A DNA stretch of 64,000 bases from assembly GCA_029961105.1 (NCBI GenBank), contig JASBVO010000011.1:124001-188000 (forward strand), given 5' to 3'. Position 1 is the first letter of the stretch. Each line of letters begins with the position of its first letter. Below are positions 28,771 through 38,050 of this stretch, one piece after another. A model generated the notes under the pieces. That model was not told the DNA's origin, ran no database searches, and saw nothing but the letters and a program-made list of their open reading frames with translations. The DNA comes from Micrococcus sp. GTDB taxonomy: Bacteria; Actinomycetota; Actinomycetes; Actinomycetales; Micrococcaceae. The position numbers and the translations under genes are program-made.

Positions 28771-29170
28771 GGGAGTGCCCCGCGATCGGGAAGGTGGTCG
28801 GACCGGGCGCCGGCGCGGTGGCCATCGGCAGCCGCCGGCCGTCGAAGCAGGTGCGGGTGCCGGTGTGGCAGGCCGGACCGGTCTGGTCCACCCGCACCAG
28901 CAGGGCGTCGCCGTCGCAGTCCAGGGACACCGAGACGACGGCCTGGGTGTTCCCGGAGGTGTCCCCCTTGCGCCAGTACTCCTGGCGGGAGCGGGAGAAG
29001 TACGTGGCCCGGCCGGAGGCCAGGGTCCGGCGCAGCGCCTCCTCGTCCATCCACCCGAGCATCAGCACCTCGCCGGTGTCGTGCTGCTGGGCGATGGCCG
29101 CCACGAGGCCGTCGGGATTCTTCTTCAGCAGGCTGGAGATGGCGGGATCGAGTGTGGCGGGTTGTTCCAT
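28763..29170 (-). CDS. hisI: Phosphoribosyl-AMP cyclohydrolase
   Basis: 135 aa zinc enzyme that opens the adenine ring of PR-AMP (histidine step 3). [35 protein letters not shown] and the metal-binding [21 protein letters not shown] are diagnostic. It is the first gene of the hisI-trp cluster. A TAGACT -10 ends 8 nt before the ATG and no good RBS is visible, so it is probably leaderless. It is divergent from the TIGR03085-like gene. Confidence 0.97.
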   Translation of the reverse strand: MEQPATLDPAISSLLKKNPDGLVAAIAQQHDTGEVLMLGWMDEEALRRTLASGRATYFSRSRQEYWRKGDTSGNTQAVVSVSLDCDGDALLVRVDQTGPACHTGTRTCFDGRRLPMATAPAPGPTTFPIAGHSHA

Positions 29171-29178
29171 GGTGGTCC

Positions 29179-29184
29179 AGTCTA
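29179..29184 (-). promoter_or_regulatory. -10 element for the hisI-trp operon
   Basis: TAGACT on the minus strand ends 8 nt before the hisI ATG, a leaderless arrangement. Only 39 bp separate the two divergent start codons here. On the opposite strand TAGCGT (29194-29199) may drive the divergent gene. Confidence 0.45.
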
Positions 29185-29209
29185 TGCGCCGTGTAGCGTG
29201 GGGCGTGTT

Positions 29210-29863
29210 ATGGCGAACGACACTGACAGGGCCCCCTCGAGGGACTTCACCGCCGCGTCCCGGGACGCGCTCGTGGAGGCACTGCTGTCCGCCGGCCCGG
29301 GCCAGCCGACGCTCTGTGCGGGCTGGCAGACCCAGCACCTGGCCGCGCACGTGGTCCTGCGCGAGCGGTCCGCGCTGGTGGCCGGACTCGTGGTGAAGCC
29401 CCTGCACGCACGACTGGAGCGCCGGACCCTGGAGCTCGGTGACTCGGCCGCCGCCCCCGCGGCCTACCAGGAGCTCGTGGCCCGGATCTCCGCCGGCCCC
29501 TCGGCCGGGCACCTCAGCGGGCGGCTGCAGCACCTGCCGGCGGTCCGCCGGGCCGCCCAGGCCGCCAACCTGCTCGAGTTCTACGTCCACACCGAGGACG
29601 TCCGGCGCGCCCAGCACCGCTGGGCGCCGCGGCGGCTGGCGGAGGAGTACGCCGACGCCCTGTTCACCGAACTGGTCCGCTCGGCGCGGCTGCGCTACCG
29701 CTCCGAGGACACCGGCGTCGTCCTGGCCCGCAGCACCGGGCAGCGGGTGGTGGCCCGCAGGCCCGGACCGGGCGAGTCCTCGCGGACCGTCTCCGGACCG
29801 GCCGGGGAGCTGGTCCTGCACGCGTTCGGGCGGCGGGACAACGCCCTGGTCCTCGTCGACTGA
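29210..29863 (+). CDS. TIGR03085-like DinB/maleylpyruvate-isomerase superfamily protein
   Basis: 217 aa. The N-terminal four-helix region reads [20 protein letters not shown], the family pattern (C.GW...LAAH....E) with the metal-site His, and [13 protein letters not shown] supplies the later Glu and His. It resembles mycothiol-dependent metal-binding proteins of actinobacteria; the catalytic role is unknown. The start at 29210 has no Shine-Dalgarno sequence, with TAGCGT 10 nt upstream, so it may be leaderless. Its stop lies 3 nt from the convergent GNAT gene's stop. Confidence 0.82.
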   Translation: MANDTDRAPSRDFTAASRDALVEALLSAGPGQPTLCAGWQTQHLAAHVVLRERSALVAGLVVKPLHARLERRTLELGDSAAAPAAYQELVARISAGPSAGHLSGRLQHLPAVRRAAQAANLLEFYVHTEDVRRAQHRWAPRRLAEEYADALFTELVRSARLRYRSEDTGVVLARSTGQRVVARRPGPGESSRTVSGPAGELVLHAFGRRDNALVLVD

Positions 29864-29866
29864 CGC

Positions 29867-30733
29867 TCAGGCGGGCCGCGTCAGGTACCGGTACCGCGCC
29901 GCCGTCGTGAAGCCCAGCTCCGCGGAGAGCGCCAGCGCCTTCTCCGAGCGCTCCTCCACCTGCATCCAGATCCCCTCCAGGCCCATCCGCACGGCGTGGT
30001 TGAAGATCGCGTCGATGACGGGGCGGACCATGCCCCTCCCGCGCAGGTCCCTGCGCACCTTCAGGGCGTACACGCCCCCGAAGGCCCCTCCCGGCCCGTC
30101 GTGCACGATCGAGACCTTGGCGATCGCCGCCAGCACGCCGTGCTCGTCGGGGTAGCCATAGAACCGGCTGCTGCCGCCGGCGAGCAGGCGCCGGTGGACC
30201 ATCCGGCTAGCCGGGTCGATCCCCTCGGCCGAGCTGCCCATGTGGACATCGAGCCACGCGTCGGTCAGGGTCTCGGAGACCCCGACGCGCGGGTCCCAGG
30301 CGGTGTCCCGGGGGATGTCCTCGCGACCCAGCCACAGCACCCGGGTCGGGACGACGCTCTCGTAGCCGCGCTGCACGAGCAGGTCGGCCAGCCGCTGCTG
30401 GCCCTCGAGGAAGTCATCGTTCTCGCCGGCCGTCCCGGCCGGGCCCGGCACCGCCGCCGCGTCGAGCCACGTTCCCGACGCCGGCTGCCAGACCTGGAAG
30501 GTCGGGGCCAGCCAGCGCTCGGCCGAGCGGCGCTCCACCTCGTCGATGGCGGCGGAGATCTCGGCGGGATCGCGCGGCATCGCGGTGGACAGCACGCTGT
30601 TCGCCCGCCGGGTGATGCCGGAGGAGAACCGCACGGACCAGCCCTTGACCTGCTGGACCTCGATGGCGGGCCAGCCGAGCGCCGTCAGGCGTTGCAGCGC
30701 GAGCGGGGTGATCCCGGGCTCCTCAGCGGACAG
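29867..30733 (-). CDS. GNAT family acetyltransferase with non-canonical start
   Basis: The C-terminal GNAT domain is clear: [26 protein letters not shown] (acetyl-CoA loop) and [18 protein letters not shown]. The first ordinary start codon (GTG 30634) falls inside a conserved N-terminal block: the frame upstream encodes [20 protein letters not shown], then [16 protein letters not shown], the usual beginning of this type of two-part GNAT protein. No ATG, GTG or TTG occurs between 30634 and the in-frame stop at 30761. CTG at 30733, 9 nt after GGGAGG, is the best candidate (288 aa); ATC 30713 after GAGGAG is another. Either lies at or just past the hisF stop (30723-30725), so reinitiation is plausible. 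Substrate unknown. Confidence 0.7.
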   Translation of the reverse strand: MSAEEPGITPLALQRLTALGWPAIEVQQVKGWSVRFSSGITRRANSVLSTAMPRDPAEISAAIDEVERRSAERWLAPTFQVWQPASGTWLDAAAVPGPAGTAGENDDFLEGQQRLADLLVQRGYESVVPTRVLWLGREDIPRDTAWDPRVGVSETLTDAWLDVHMGSSAEGIDPASRMVHRRLLAGGSSRFYGYPDEHGVLAAIAKVSIVHDGPGGAFGGVYALKVRRDLRGRGMVRPVIDAIFNHAVRMGLEGIWMQVEERSEKALALSAELGFTTAARYRYLTRPA

Positions 30734-31493
30734 GGTGACCAGCCTCCCGGATGGCCCGCTTCACCCGCGCGATCATGTCCACGGGGCCGAAGTGGAAGAT
30801 GGACGCGGCCAGCACGGCGTCGGCACCGGCGTCGATGGCCGGCGGGAAGTGCTCCGGGGCACCGGCGCCGCCGGAGGCGATGAGGGGGACGGTGGTGACC
30901 GCGCGGACGGCCCGGATCATCTCGAGGTCGAAGCCCTCCTTGGTGCCGTCAGCGTCGATGGAGTTCAGCAGGATCTCCCCGACGCCGCGCTCGGCGGCCT
31001 CGCGGCACCACGCGACGGCGTCGATGCCGGTGCCCTGCCGCCCGCCGTGCGTGGTGACCTCGAAGCCGGAGGCCACGGAGGGGTCCTCGGTGCGGCGGGC
31101 GTCCAGGGACAGCGTCAGCACCTGCGAGCCGAAACGGCGGGTGATCTCGTCGATGACCTCGGGGCGGGCCACCGCGGCGGTGTTGATCGAGACCTTGTCC
31201 GCGCCGGAGCGCAGCAGCCGGTCCACGTCCTCCACGGTCCGCACCCCGCCGCCGACGGTCAGCGGGATGAAGACCTCCTCGGCGGTCTTCCCCACCACGT
31301 CATAGGTGGTGGAGCGGTCGGCCGTGGAGGCGGTGACGTCCAGGAACGTCAGCTCGTCCGCCCCGGCCTCGTTGTACCGGCGGGCAAGCTCGACCGGGTC
31401 GCCGGCGTCCCGCAGGTTCTCGAACCTCACGCCCTTGACGACCCGGCCGGCGTCGACGTCCAGGCAGGGGATGACGCGTACGGCAACGCTCAT
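30723..31493 (-). CDS. hisF: Imidazole glycerol phosphate synthase cyclase subunit
   Basis: 256 aa TIM barrel. Converts PRFAR plus ammonia from HisH to IGP and AICAR. The catalytic Asp12 is in [14 protein letters not shown] and the second Asp is in [25 protein letters not shown] and LIASGGAG are the phosphate-binding loops. It starts 11 nt after hisG and belongs to a hisE-hisG-hisF group. HisH is not in the window. Confidence 0.97.
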   Translation of the reverse strand: MSVAVRVIPCLDVDAGRVVKGVRFENLRDAGDPVELARRYNEAGADELTFLDVTASTADRSTTYDVVGKTAEEVFIPLTVGGGVRTVEDVDRLLRSGADKVSINTAAVARPEVIDEITRRFGSQVLTLSLDARRTEDPSVASGFEVTTHGGRQGTGIDAVAWCREAAERGVGEILLNSIDADGTKEGFDLEMIRAVRAVTTVPLIASGGAGAPEHFPPAIDAGADAVLAASIFHFGPVDMIARVKRAIREAGHPVR

Positions 31494-31504
31494 GGAGGGT
31501 CCTC

Positions 31505-32356
31505 TCAGATCCGGATGGCGTGGATGGCGGAGACCAGGATGGCGCGGGCGCCCATGTCGTAGAGCTCGTCCATCACCTTGTTGGTCTCCTCCTTGCGCAC
31601 CATCGAGCGCACGGCCACCCAGTTCTCGTCCTGCAGCGGGGAGATGGTCGGCGATTCCAGGCCCGGGGTGACCGCGGAGGCACGCTCCAGGTTCTGGCGG
31701 CTGACGTCGTAGTCGATCATGACGTAGCGACGTGCCACCAGCACGCCCTGGAGCCGGCGGAGCAGCACGTCGAGCCCTTCGGGGCGCTTGCCGGTCTGGC
31801 CGATGATGATGGCCTCCGAGCGCATGATGGGCTCACCGAAGGTCTCCATGCCGGCGGCCTTCAGCGTGGAGCCGGTCTCCACCACGTCGGCAATGGCATC
31901 GGCCACGCCCAGGTTCACCGAGGACTCCACGGCGCCGTCGAGGTGCACGATCTTCTCCGGCTTCACCGACTGGGTGGCCAGGTAATCCTCGAGCAGTCCG
32001 TCATAGCTCGTGGCGATGCGCTTGCCGGCCAGGTCCGCCAGGCACGAGAACCGGCCGACCGGCGCGGCGAAGCGGAAGGTCGACTTGCCGAATCCCAGCG
32101 CCATGATCTCCTCGGCGGAGTCCCCCACCTGGGCGTCCTGGAACAGGTCCCGTCCGGTGAGGCCGATGTCCAGGGTGCCCTGGCCGACGTAGACGGCGAT
32201 GTCCCGGGGGCGCAGGTAGAAGAACTCCACCTGGTTCTCCGGGTCCATCATCACCAGCTCGCGGTTGTCGCGCCGCTGGAGGTAGCCGGCTTCCTGGAGC
32301 ATGTCACGGGCGGCCTCGGACAGGGCGCCCTTGTTGGGAACGGCGATGCGCAGCAT
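31505..32356 (-). CDS. hisG: ATP phosphoribosyltransferase, long form
   Basis: 283 aa. Condenses ATP with PRPP, the first and feedback-controlled step of histidine synthesis. The N-terminus is [37 protein letters not shown] lies in the periplasmic-binding-like fold, and [17 protein letters not shown] is the PRPP loop. The C-terminal about 70-residue ACT-like regulatory domain ([19 protein letters not shown] to [11 protein letters not shown]) marks the long form that needs no HisZ. RBS CCAGGAG is upstream. HisE is encoded 63 nt upstream. Confidence 0.97.
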   Translation of the reverse strand: MLRIAVPNKGALSEAARDMLQEAGYLQRRDNRELVMMDPENQVEFFYLRPRDIAVYVGQGTLDIGLTGRDLFQDAQVGDSAEEIMALGFGKSTFRFAAPVGRFSCLADLAGKRIATSYDGLLEDYLATQSVKPEKIVHLDGAVESSVNLGVADAIADVVETGSTLKAAGMETFGEPIMRSEAIIIGQTGKRPEGLDVLLRRLQGVLVARRYVMIDYDVSRQNLERASAVTPGLESPTISPLQDENWVAVRSMVRKEETNKVMDELYDMGARAILVSAIHAIRI

Positions 32357-32419
32357 GGTGCTGGGTCTCCTGGGGTGGGTGACGAGTGGGTGGGCGGGCG
32401 GTCCCGGGGGACGTGCCGG

Positions 32420-32683
32420 CTAGAGGTGCCGGTAGACGTCCTGCAGGGTCAGGCCCTTGGCGATCATGAGCACCTGCAGGTGGTACAGGAGCTGGGAGAT
32501 CTCCTCCGCAGCCTCGTCATCGGACTCGTACTCCGCGGCCATCCAGACCTCGGCCGCCTCCTCGACGATCTTCTTGCCGATCCCGTGGACCCCGGAGTCG
32601 AGCTCGGCGACGGTGCCGGAGCCCTCCGGCCGGGTCTCGGCCTTCTGGCACAGCTCGGCGAAGAGTTCATCGAAGGTTTTCAC
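32420..32683 (-). CDS. hisE: Phosphoribosyl-ATP pyrophosphatase
   Basis: 87 aa all-alpha NTP pyrophosphohydrolase, histidine step 2. [18 protein letters not shown] and [14 protein letters not shown] hold the acidic metal site. GTG 32683 gives the family N-terminus ([11 protein letters not shown]); a GGAGG lies only 1 nt before it, which is too close for a normal RBS. TACGCT ends 6 nt upstream and may be the -10 of a leaderless mRNA. GTG 32710 is an alternative start adding 9 residues. Confidence 0.92.
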   Translation of the reverse strand: MKTFDELFAELCQKAETRPEGSGTVAELDSGVHGIGKKIVEEAAEVWMAAEYESDDEAAEEISQLLYHLQVLMIAKGLTLQDVYRHL

Positions 32684-32710
32684 CCCTCCAGCGTACCGAC
32701 CGTGGAGCAC

Positions 32711-32760
32711 CGCCCGGGACCGATCCCGTCCTATGTGAAGCCCGGGGCCGGTCCCGGGCG
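32711..32760. terminator. Inverted repeat between ribH and hisE
   Basis: Perfect 12-bp arms (CGCCCGGGACCG at 32711-32722, complementary at 32749-32760) with a 26-nt loop. The repeat sits immediately downstream of the ribH stop and just upstream of hisE. There is no T tract. It could end the riboflavin transcript or attenuate read-through into hisE. Confidence 0.45.
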
Positions 32761-32762
32761 CC

Positions 32763-33230
32763 TCAGCGCAGGGCGAGTTCGGTGAGCACGGCGGCCTGGA
32801 AGGCCTCGTAGCCCTTGTCCTCGCTGGAGCCCTCGAGGCCCGCGCGGTCCAGGGCCTGCTCCTCGGTGTCGCAGGTGAGCACCCCGAGGCCCACCGGGGT
32901 CCCCGTGCGCACGGACACGTCCACCAGTCCGGTGGTCGCCCCCGCGCAGACGTACTCGAAGTGCGGGGTGCCGCCGCGGATCACGACGCCGAGGGCCACC
33001 AGCACGTCGAAGCGCGGTGCCAGCCGGGCGGCGGCGACCGGCAGCTCGAAGGTGCCCGGGACGCGCACCTCCACGGCCTCGATCCCGGCCTCGGCGGCGG
33101 CCCGTCGCGCACCGGCCAGCAACCCGTCCATCACCTGCTCATGCCACTGCGAGGCGATGACGGCCACGCGCAGTGCCTCGGCGCGGGCCCCCGTCATGTC
33201 CAGTCCCTGCGGGGCTCCGTGTCCGCTCAT
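32763..33230 (-). CDS. ribH: 6,7-dimethyl-8-ribityllumazine synthase
   Basis: 155 aa. Condenses the 5-amino-uracil product of RibD with the 3,4-dihydroxy-2-butanone 4-phosphate product of Rib[35 protein letters not shown] (substrate site) and [16 protein letters not shown] with its catalytic His are present, as is [19 protein letters not shown] overlaps the ribBA stop (ATGA). Last gene of the riboflavin operon. Confidence 0.97.
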   Translation of the reverse strand: MSGHGAPQGLDMTGARAEALRVAVIASQWHEQVMDGLLAGARRAAAEAGIEAVEVRVPGTFELPVAAARLAPRFDVLVALGVVIRGGTPHFEYVCAGATTGLVDVSVRTGTPVGLGVLTCDTEEQALDRAGLEGSSEDKGYEAFQAAVLTELALR

Positions 33231-34546
33231 GCCTGTCCTCCTGTTGTCATCGGTGTCCTGGTGGTGGACGGGGTGGTGGGGGTGGTGCTGCTGCGGTCCG
33301 GCACCAGCTCCCCGGCCAGCCGGTGGGCCATCCGGTCCCGCTTGGTGGCCAGGTAGCCGCGATTGTGCTCGGTGACCGGGGCCGGGCTCGGGACGATCTG
33401 CTCGACGTGGATCCCCGCGCGCGTCAGCTGTTCGGCCTTGTCCGGGTTGTTGGTGACGAGCCGGATGCGGAACAGTCCCATGCGCCGCAGGATCGTGGCG
33501 GCCGAGCGGTAGCTGCGGGCGTCCGCCGGCAGGCCCAGGTGCTCGTTGGCGGCCACGGTGTCCATGCCCGCATCCTGCAGGGCATAGGTCATGATCTTGT
33601 TGGCCAGGCCGATCCCCCGGCCCTCGTGGCCACGCAGGTAGATGACCGTCCCGCCCTCGGCGGCGCTCTGGCGCAGGGCGTGGTCCAGCTGGGCACCGCA
33701 GTCGCAGCGTTCGGAGCCGAAGACGTCCCCGGTGAGGCACTCGGAGTGCAGCCGGACCAGCGGGGCCCGGCCGGAGGCGTCCATCCGGTCCGGCACCGGT
33801 GCGCGCAGCACCATGTGCTCGGCGCCGGTCTCGTGGTCCGGGTGCACGGAGACCTCGAAGGTGCCGTACCGGGTGGGCAGGCTGACCGTGGGCACGGCGG
33901 TGGAGGCGGGGCCCTTGAGCGCCGGGTCCTCGCCCGTCTCCAGGTAGGCCACGAGGTCCTCGATGGAGACGAGGGGCAGGCCGTGGCGGTCGGCGAACCG
34001 CCGCAGCGCGGGCAGGCGCATCATGGTGCCGTCGTCGTTGACGAGTTCGGCGATGGCGCCCACCGGGGCGCGTCCGCCCAGTCGGGCCAGTTCCACCGCG
34101 GCCTCGGTGTGGCCGCGGCGCTGCTGCAGTCCGCCCTGGGCGGCGATCAGCGGGAAGAGGTGGCCGGGCCGGCTGATCAGGTCCGGGGTGGACGACGGGT
34201 CGGCCAGGACCTTCAGCGTGGTGGAGCGGTCCGCGGCCGAGATCCCGGTGGTGGTGCCGGCGATCGCGTCGCAGCTGACGGTGTAGGCCGTGCCCTTCGG
34301 GTCCTCGTTGCGGTCCGTCATGGGCGGCAGCTCCAGCCGGCGGGCGACGTCGGCCGGCATCGGCACGCACAGCACGCCCGAGGTCCAGCGCACCGTCAGG
34401 GCGACGAGTTCGGGCGTGGCGGCATCGGCGGCGAAGACGATGTCCCCCTCGTTCTCCCGGTCCTCGTCATCCACCACGACGACGGCCCGCCCCGCGGCGA
34501 TGGCGGCCACGGCCGCCCCGATCGGGTCCAGGTGGATCGCGCTCAT
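33227..34546 (-). CDS. ribBA: Bifunctional DHBP synthase / GTP cyclohydrolase II
   Basis: 439 aa. The N-terminal RibB half (residues 1 to about 205) has [42 protein letters not shown] and [16 protein letters not shown]. The C-terminal RibA half has [22 protein letters not shown] with the three zinc cysteines, [15 protein letters not shown] and [17 protein letters not shown]. It makes the two committed riboflavin precursors from ribulose 5-phosphate and GTP. ATG overlaps the ribE stop (ATGA). The C-terminal about 25 residues are Thr-rich ([12 protein letters not shown]). Confidence 0.97.
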   Translation of the reverse strand: MSAIHLDPIGAAVAAIAAGRAVVVVDDEDRENEGDIVFAADAATPELVALTVRWTSGVLCVPMPADVARRLELPPMTDRNEDPKGTAYTVSCDAIAGTTTGISAADRSTTLKVLADPSSTPDLISRPGHLFPLIAAQGGLQQRRGHTEAAVELARLGGRAPVGAIAELVNDDGTMMRLPALRRFADRHGLPLVSIEDLVAYLETGEDPALKGPASTAVPTVSLPTRYGTFEVSVHPDHETGAEHMVLRAPVPDRMDASGRAPLVRLHSECLTGDVFGSERCDCGAQLDHALRQSAAEGGTVIYLRGHEGRGIGLANKIMTYALQDAGMDTVAANEHLGLPADARSYRSAATILRRMGLFRIRLVTNNPDKAEQLTRAGIHVEQIVPSPAPVTEHNRGYLATKRDRMAHRLAGELVPDRSSTTPTTPSTTRTPMTTGGQA

Positions 34547-35190
34547 GCCCTCGCCCCCTCGGCCTGTGCGGCCCGGTCGTAGTCGTGGAGCCGGGCCGCG
34601 TACTTGGCCAGGACGTCGACCTCCAGGTTCACCCGGTCCCCGACCACGCGGGCGCCCAGGGTCGTTGCGGCGAGCGTGGCCGGGATGACGCTGACCTCGA
34701 ACCAGTCCTGTCCGGGGGACGGGTCGCTGACCGCGGACACGGTCAGGGAGACGCCGTCCACGGCGATCGACCCCTTCTCGGCCACGTACCGGCCCAGTCC
34801 CGGCGGCAGGGCGATGCGCACCTGGCGCCAGTCGCCGTGGACCTCGATCCGGGCGATGGTCCCGGTGCCGTCGACGTGGCCCTGGACGACGTGGCCGTCC
34901 AGCCGACCGGTCGCCGGGACGCAGCGCTCGAGGTTCACGCGGTCGCCGGGGGCCAGGGCGCCCACGGTGGTCCGGCGCAGGGTCTCCCCCATGACGTCCA
35001 CGGTGACGGTGCCCGCCTCGGGCCGGATGTCCGTGGCCGTGAGGCAGGTTCCGTTGACGGCGATCGAGCCGCCGTCCTCGAGGCCCGCGATGGACTGGGG
35101 TGCGTGCAGGGTCAGCCGCGCGGCGTCCTGCTCGGGCAGGGTCGCCAGGTCGGCGACCGCGCCCAGTTCGGTGATGATTCCGGTGAACAT
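34543..35190 (-). CDS. ribE: Riboflavin synthase, alpha chain
   Basis: 215 aa. Dismutates two lumazines into riboflavin and the pyrimidine. Two lumazine-binding barrel repeats: MFTGIITELGAV, then SIAVNGTCLTATDI (repeat 1), and GHVVQGHVDGTG, then SIAVDGVSLTVSAV (repeat 2), followed by TTLGARVVGDRVNLEVDVLAKY. It starts 22 nt after ribD. Confidence 0.97.
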   Translation of the reverse strand: MFTGIITELGAVADLATLPEQDAARLTLHAPQSIAGLEDGGSIAVNGTCLTATDIRPEAGTVTVDVMGETLRRTTVGALAPGDRVNLERCVPATGRLDGHVVQGHVDGTGTIARIEVHGDWRQVRIALPPGLGRYVAEKGSIAVDGVSLTVSAVSDPSPGQDWFEVSVIPATLAATTLGARVVGDRVNLEVDVLAKYAARLHDYDRAAQAEGARA

Positions 35191-35212
35191 GGTGTTTCCT
35201 TCGGGAGGTGTT

Positions 35213-36289
35213 TCAGGCAGTGAGGTGGATCAGGACGTCCTGGCCGAGGCGGCGGGGCCCGCCGGTCTCGGCCTCGTCCAGGGTGAGTGTTCGGGCCTGG
35301 CCCAGGGTGGTGTTCGCGGGCCAGTGCAGCCCGGAGGGTCCGTGGCCGATGACCAGCGGTGCCTGGTAGACGAACAGTTCGTCCACCAGGTCCGCCGCCA
35401 GCCAGGCCGAGAGCACGGTGGGCCCGCCCTCGATGAGCAGGTGACCGGGCGTGGCGCCCCCGTGGGGCCAGGGGCCGCCGCGGGCGGCGAGCCCGGCCAG
35501 GACCTCGGCCGGGTCGTGGCTGCGGACCTGCAGCCAGTCACGGGGCACGTCGCGTAGGCCCTGCACCACGGGGACGGGCTGGACGGGATACTCCGTGCCG
35601 TCGTCCCGCCGGGCGGTCAGGCGGGGGTCGTCCGCCAGCACCGTGCCGGTGCCGACGATGATCGCGTCGACCCGGGACCGGACCGCGTGGGCGTGCCGGC
35701 GGGCTGCGGGTCCGGTGATCCACTGGCTGGTGCCGTCCGCGGCGGCCACCCGGCCGTCGAGGGACTGCGCCAGGTGGCCGGTGACGAAGGGCCGGCCCGC
35801 ATCCCGGGCCGCGAGCCAGCGGCCGTTCAGCGCCCGGGCGGGTCCGGCGAGGGCGCCGGAGAGCTGCCGGACGTCGAGCCCGGCGGCGCGCAGCCGGGCC
35901 GCCCCGCCGCCGTCGTCACCGGTGGGATCGGCGACGGCGTAGCGCACCGACCGGATGCCCGAGGCCAGGATCGCCCCGGTGCACGGGCCGGTGGAACCGG
36001 TGTGGTCGCAGGGTTCGAGGGTGACCCAGAGGGTGGCCGAGGCAGGATCGTGGCCTCCGGCCCGGAACTGCTCGAGGGCGTCCACCTCCGCGTGGGCCGT
36101 GCCGCGACCGCGGTGGTGGCCGGTGGCCACGACCTCGGCCGGACGGCCCGGGCCGGGCGCGGAGGTGATGACGGCGCCCACCAGCGGGTTCGCCCCTCGC
36201 GGACCGCGCAGGGCCGCCTGCACGGCCACCTCGAGGACGGCCTCCTCGGTGACTCCCCCGGCCAGGGTGCCGGTCACGGTGCCGGTCAT
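35213..36289 (-). CDS. ribD: Bifunctional riboflavin biosynthesis deaminase/reductase
   Basis: 358 aa. The N-terminal deaminase half has the zinc motif HAEVDAL and PCDHTGSTGPCTGAI. The C-terminal reductase half (from about residue 155) has RPFVTGHLAQSLDGRVAAADG, DAIIVGTGTVLADDPRLTAR and LLIEGGPTVLSAWLAADLVDE. It deaminates and reduces the GTP cyclohydrolase II product. ATG overlaps the transporter stop by 2 nt (TCATG context), and the longer frame is an artefact of the transporter gene. Confidence 0.95.
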   Translation of the reverse strand: MTGTVTGTLAGGVTEEAVLEVAVQAALRGPRGANPLVGAVITSAPGPGRPAEVVATGHHRGRGTAHAEVDALEQFRAGGHDPASATLWVTLEPCDHTGSTGPCTGAILASGIRSVRYAVADPTGDDGGGAARLRAAGLDVRQLSGALAGPARALNGRWLAARDAGRPFVTGHLAQSLDGRVAAADGTSQWITGPAARRHAHAVRSRVDAIIVGTGTVLADDPRLTARRDDGTEYPVQPVPVVQGLRDVPRDWLQVRSHDPAEVLAGLAARGGPWPHGGATPGHLLIEGGPTVLSAWLAADLVDELFVYQAPLVIGHGPSGLHWPANTTLGQARTLTLDEAETGGPRRLGQDVLIHLTA

Positions 36290-37038
36290 GGCGCGGAGAC
36301 GGTGGCCGGGGACTGCGACGCCGGGTGCACCGTCGGGTCCGGGAGGAGCGTCTCGACCTCCGGCTTCTCGTGGGCCTTGGCGTGGACCCAGACGAAGAAC
36401 CCGACCAGGGTGAACGCCCCGTAGAACAGGTACATGAAGGCGCTGGCGTAGTAGCCGGCGCTGAAGAGCAGCGGCACGCCGACGACGTCCACGGCCACCC
36501 ACACCAGCCAGAACTCCACCCAGCCCCGGGCCATCCCGTAGGTCGCGATGAGCGAGCCGACGAAGGTCCAGGCGTCCGCCCAGACGGGCTCGTAGGAGCC
36601 CAGGGCGCGGAACAACGGGGTCAGGGCCACGGTCCCGACGACCATGGCGGCCACGATGCCGACGCGCGCCTTCCAGCCGGCCCACTGCGGGGAGATGGCC
36701 GTGTCGTCGCCGGGCCCTGCCCGGCCCTCGCGCTCGGCCTTCGCCCGGCGCCACTGCGTCCAGCCGTAGACGGAGACGGCGATGAACATGACCTGGCGGC
36801 CGGCCTGTCCCAGCAGGTTCGCGGTGTCCGCCCCGCCGAACAGGCTGGAGAGGAAGACCGTGAGCAGGATCAGGTTGCCGATGATGCCGACCGGCCACGC
36901 CCAGACCTTGCGGCGCATGCCGCCCAGGGCCGAGGCCAGTCCAAAGATGTTGCCGACCACTTCCCGCACCAGCAGTCCTCCGCCGGCGACGGGGATATAC
37001 CAGTTGAACAGGTCGACGAGCCACCGCATGCTTTCCAT
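36286..37038 (-). CDS. PnuC-family transporter, probable riboflavin importer (RibM/PnuX type)
   Basis: 250 aa with about seven or eight hydrophobic segments. PnuC-family features include the WPVGIIGNLILLTVFLSSLF and YGWTQWRR segments and Trp-rich WVEFWLVWVAVDVVGVPLLF. PnuC proteins classically carry nicotinamide riboside, but actinobacterial members under an FMN riboswitch and next to rib genes (RibM, PnuX) import riboflavin. The riboswitch immediately upstream and the coupled ribD support that assignment. ATG 37038 has GGGAG 6 nt upstream. The C-terminal tail is hydrophilic. Confidence 0.9.
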   Translation of the reverse strand: MESMRWLVDLFNWYIPVAGGGLLVREVVGNIFGLASALGGMRRKVWAWPVGIIGNLILLTVFLSSLFGGADTANLLGQAGRQVMFIAVSVYGWTQWRRAKAEREGRAGPGDDTAISPQWAGWKARVGIVAAMVVGTVALTPLFRALGSYEPVWADAWTFVGSLIATYGMARGWVEFWLVWVAVDVVGVPLLFSAGYYASAFMYLFYGAFTLVGFFVWVHAKAHEKPEVETLLPDPTVHPASQSPATVSAP

Positions 37039-37147
37039 GATTCTCCCTTCGGAACGCGGCGGCTCCGGGGAATCATGCTGCGAGTCCGCCCTCCGGTGTG
37101 GGTACGGACCATCGCGGGTCCGCGTCCACGCCGAACGGCGGGGCTGC

Positions 37148-37289
37148 ACGTGCTTCTCCCATCCAGACTGTGACTGTCGGTACCGGAATTCCACCGGTTC
37201 AACCGTTCATCGGCACTGCGGATGCAGGCCGACTCGCGGGTCGCGGACTTTGACCGCCGGTTCGGATTTTCACCGACCCCGGAGCACGT
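37148..37289 (-). promoter_or_regulatory. FMN riboswitch (RFN element)
   Basis: On the minus strand the P1 arms ACGTGCT (37289-37283) and AGCACGT (37154-37148) pair perfectly. Between them are the conserved RFN blocks GGGGTCGGTGAAAATCCG, ACCGGCGGTCAAAGTCCGCGA and GACAGTCACAGTCTGGATGG. The element lies about 110 nt before the transporter ATG and should repress the transporter-ribD-ribE-ribBA-ribH operon when FMN is plentiful. No clear terminator hairpin with a U tract follows, so control may be translational. Confidence 0.95.
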
Positions 37290-37360
37290 TGGACCCCATT
37301 GTGCCACGGACCTGCACACATCCGCTGACAGCGGGGTGTCGGACGTCTCAATGTGTCATC

Positions 37361-38050
37361 TCAGCCCAGGGCCGCCCGCCTCAATCCGTCGATGGCGGCG
37401 TCCGGGTCGTCCGCGCCGTACACGGCCGAGCCGGCCACGAAGACGTCGGCGCCGGCCTCGGCCGCCCGCAGGATGGTGTCCGCGGTGATCCCCCCGTCGA
37501 CCTGCAGGGCCACCGGAGTGCCCGAGCCGTCCAGTGCCTCCCGGGCGCGCCGGATCTTCGGCAGGACGACCTCGAGGAAGGGCTGGCCGCCGAACCCGGG
37601 TTCCACGGTCATCAGCAGCAGCAGGTCCAGTTCGGTGAGCATGTCCAGGTAGGGCTCGACGGCGGTGGCGGGCTTGAGCGCCATGCCCGCCTGCGCGCCC
37701 CGGGCGCGCAGCTCGCGGGCCAGCCGGATCGGTGCACCCGAGGCCTCGGCGTGGAACGTCACGGATTCCGCACCGGCCTCGGCGTACTCCGGGGCCCAGC
37801 GGTCGGCGTCCTCGATCATCAGGTGGATGTCCAGGGGCAGGTCGGTGGCGGACCGGATGGCCTGCACCACGGGCAGCCCGAGGGTCAGGTTGGGCACGAA
37901 GTGGTTGTCCATGACGTCCACGTGCACGGCGTCCGCGCTGCCGATCCGCGCCAGCTCCTCGGCGAGCCGGGCGAAGTCGGCGGAGAGGATCGACGGGTGG
38001 ATGTGGATGCCCCGGGTGTGGTCGGCGTGGTGGGGCATGGCGTGGGTCAC
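37361..38050 (-). CDS. rpe: Ribulose-phosphate 3-epimerase
   Basis: 229 aa TIM barrel. Interconverts ribulose 5-phosphate and xylulose 5-phosphate. [49 protein letters not shown] and LQVDGGI carry the metal and phosphate ligands. GTG 38050 overlaps the rsmB stop (GTGA) and has AGAGGA upstream; ATG 38038 is an alternative. Its stop lies just upstream of the riboflavin leader, and a weak hairpin (CCGCTGACAGCGG, 37322-37334) may terminate it. Confidence 0.95.
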   Translation of the reverse strand: MTHAMPHHADHTRGIHIHPSILSADFARLAEELARIGSADAVHVDVMDNHFVPNLTLGLPVVQAIRSATDLPLDIHLMIEDADRWAPEYAEAGAESVTFHAEASGAPIRLARELRARGAQAGMALKPATAVEPYLDMLTELDLLLLMTVEPGFGGQPFLEVVLPKIRRAREALDGSGTPVALQVDGGITADTILRAAEAGADVFVAGSAVYGADDPDAAIDGLRRAALG

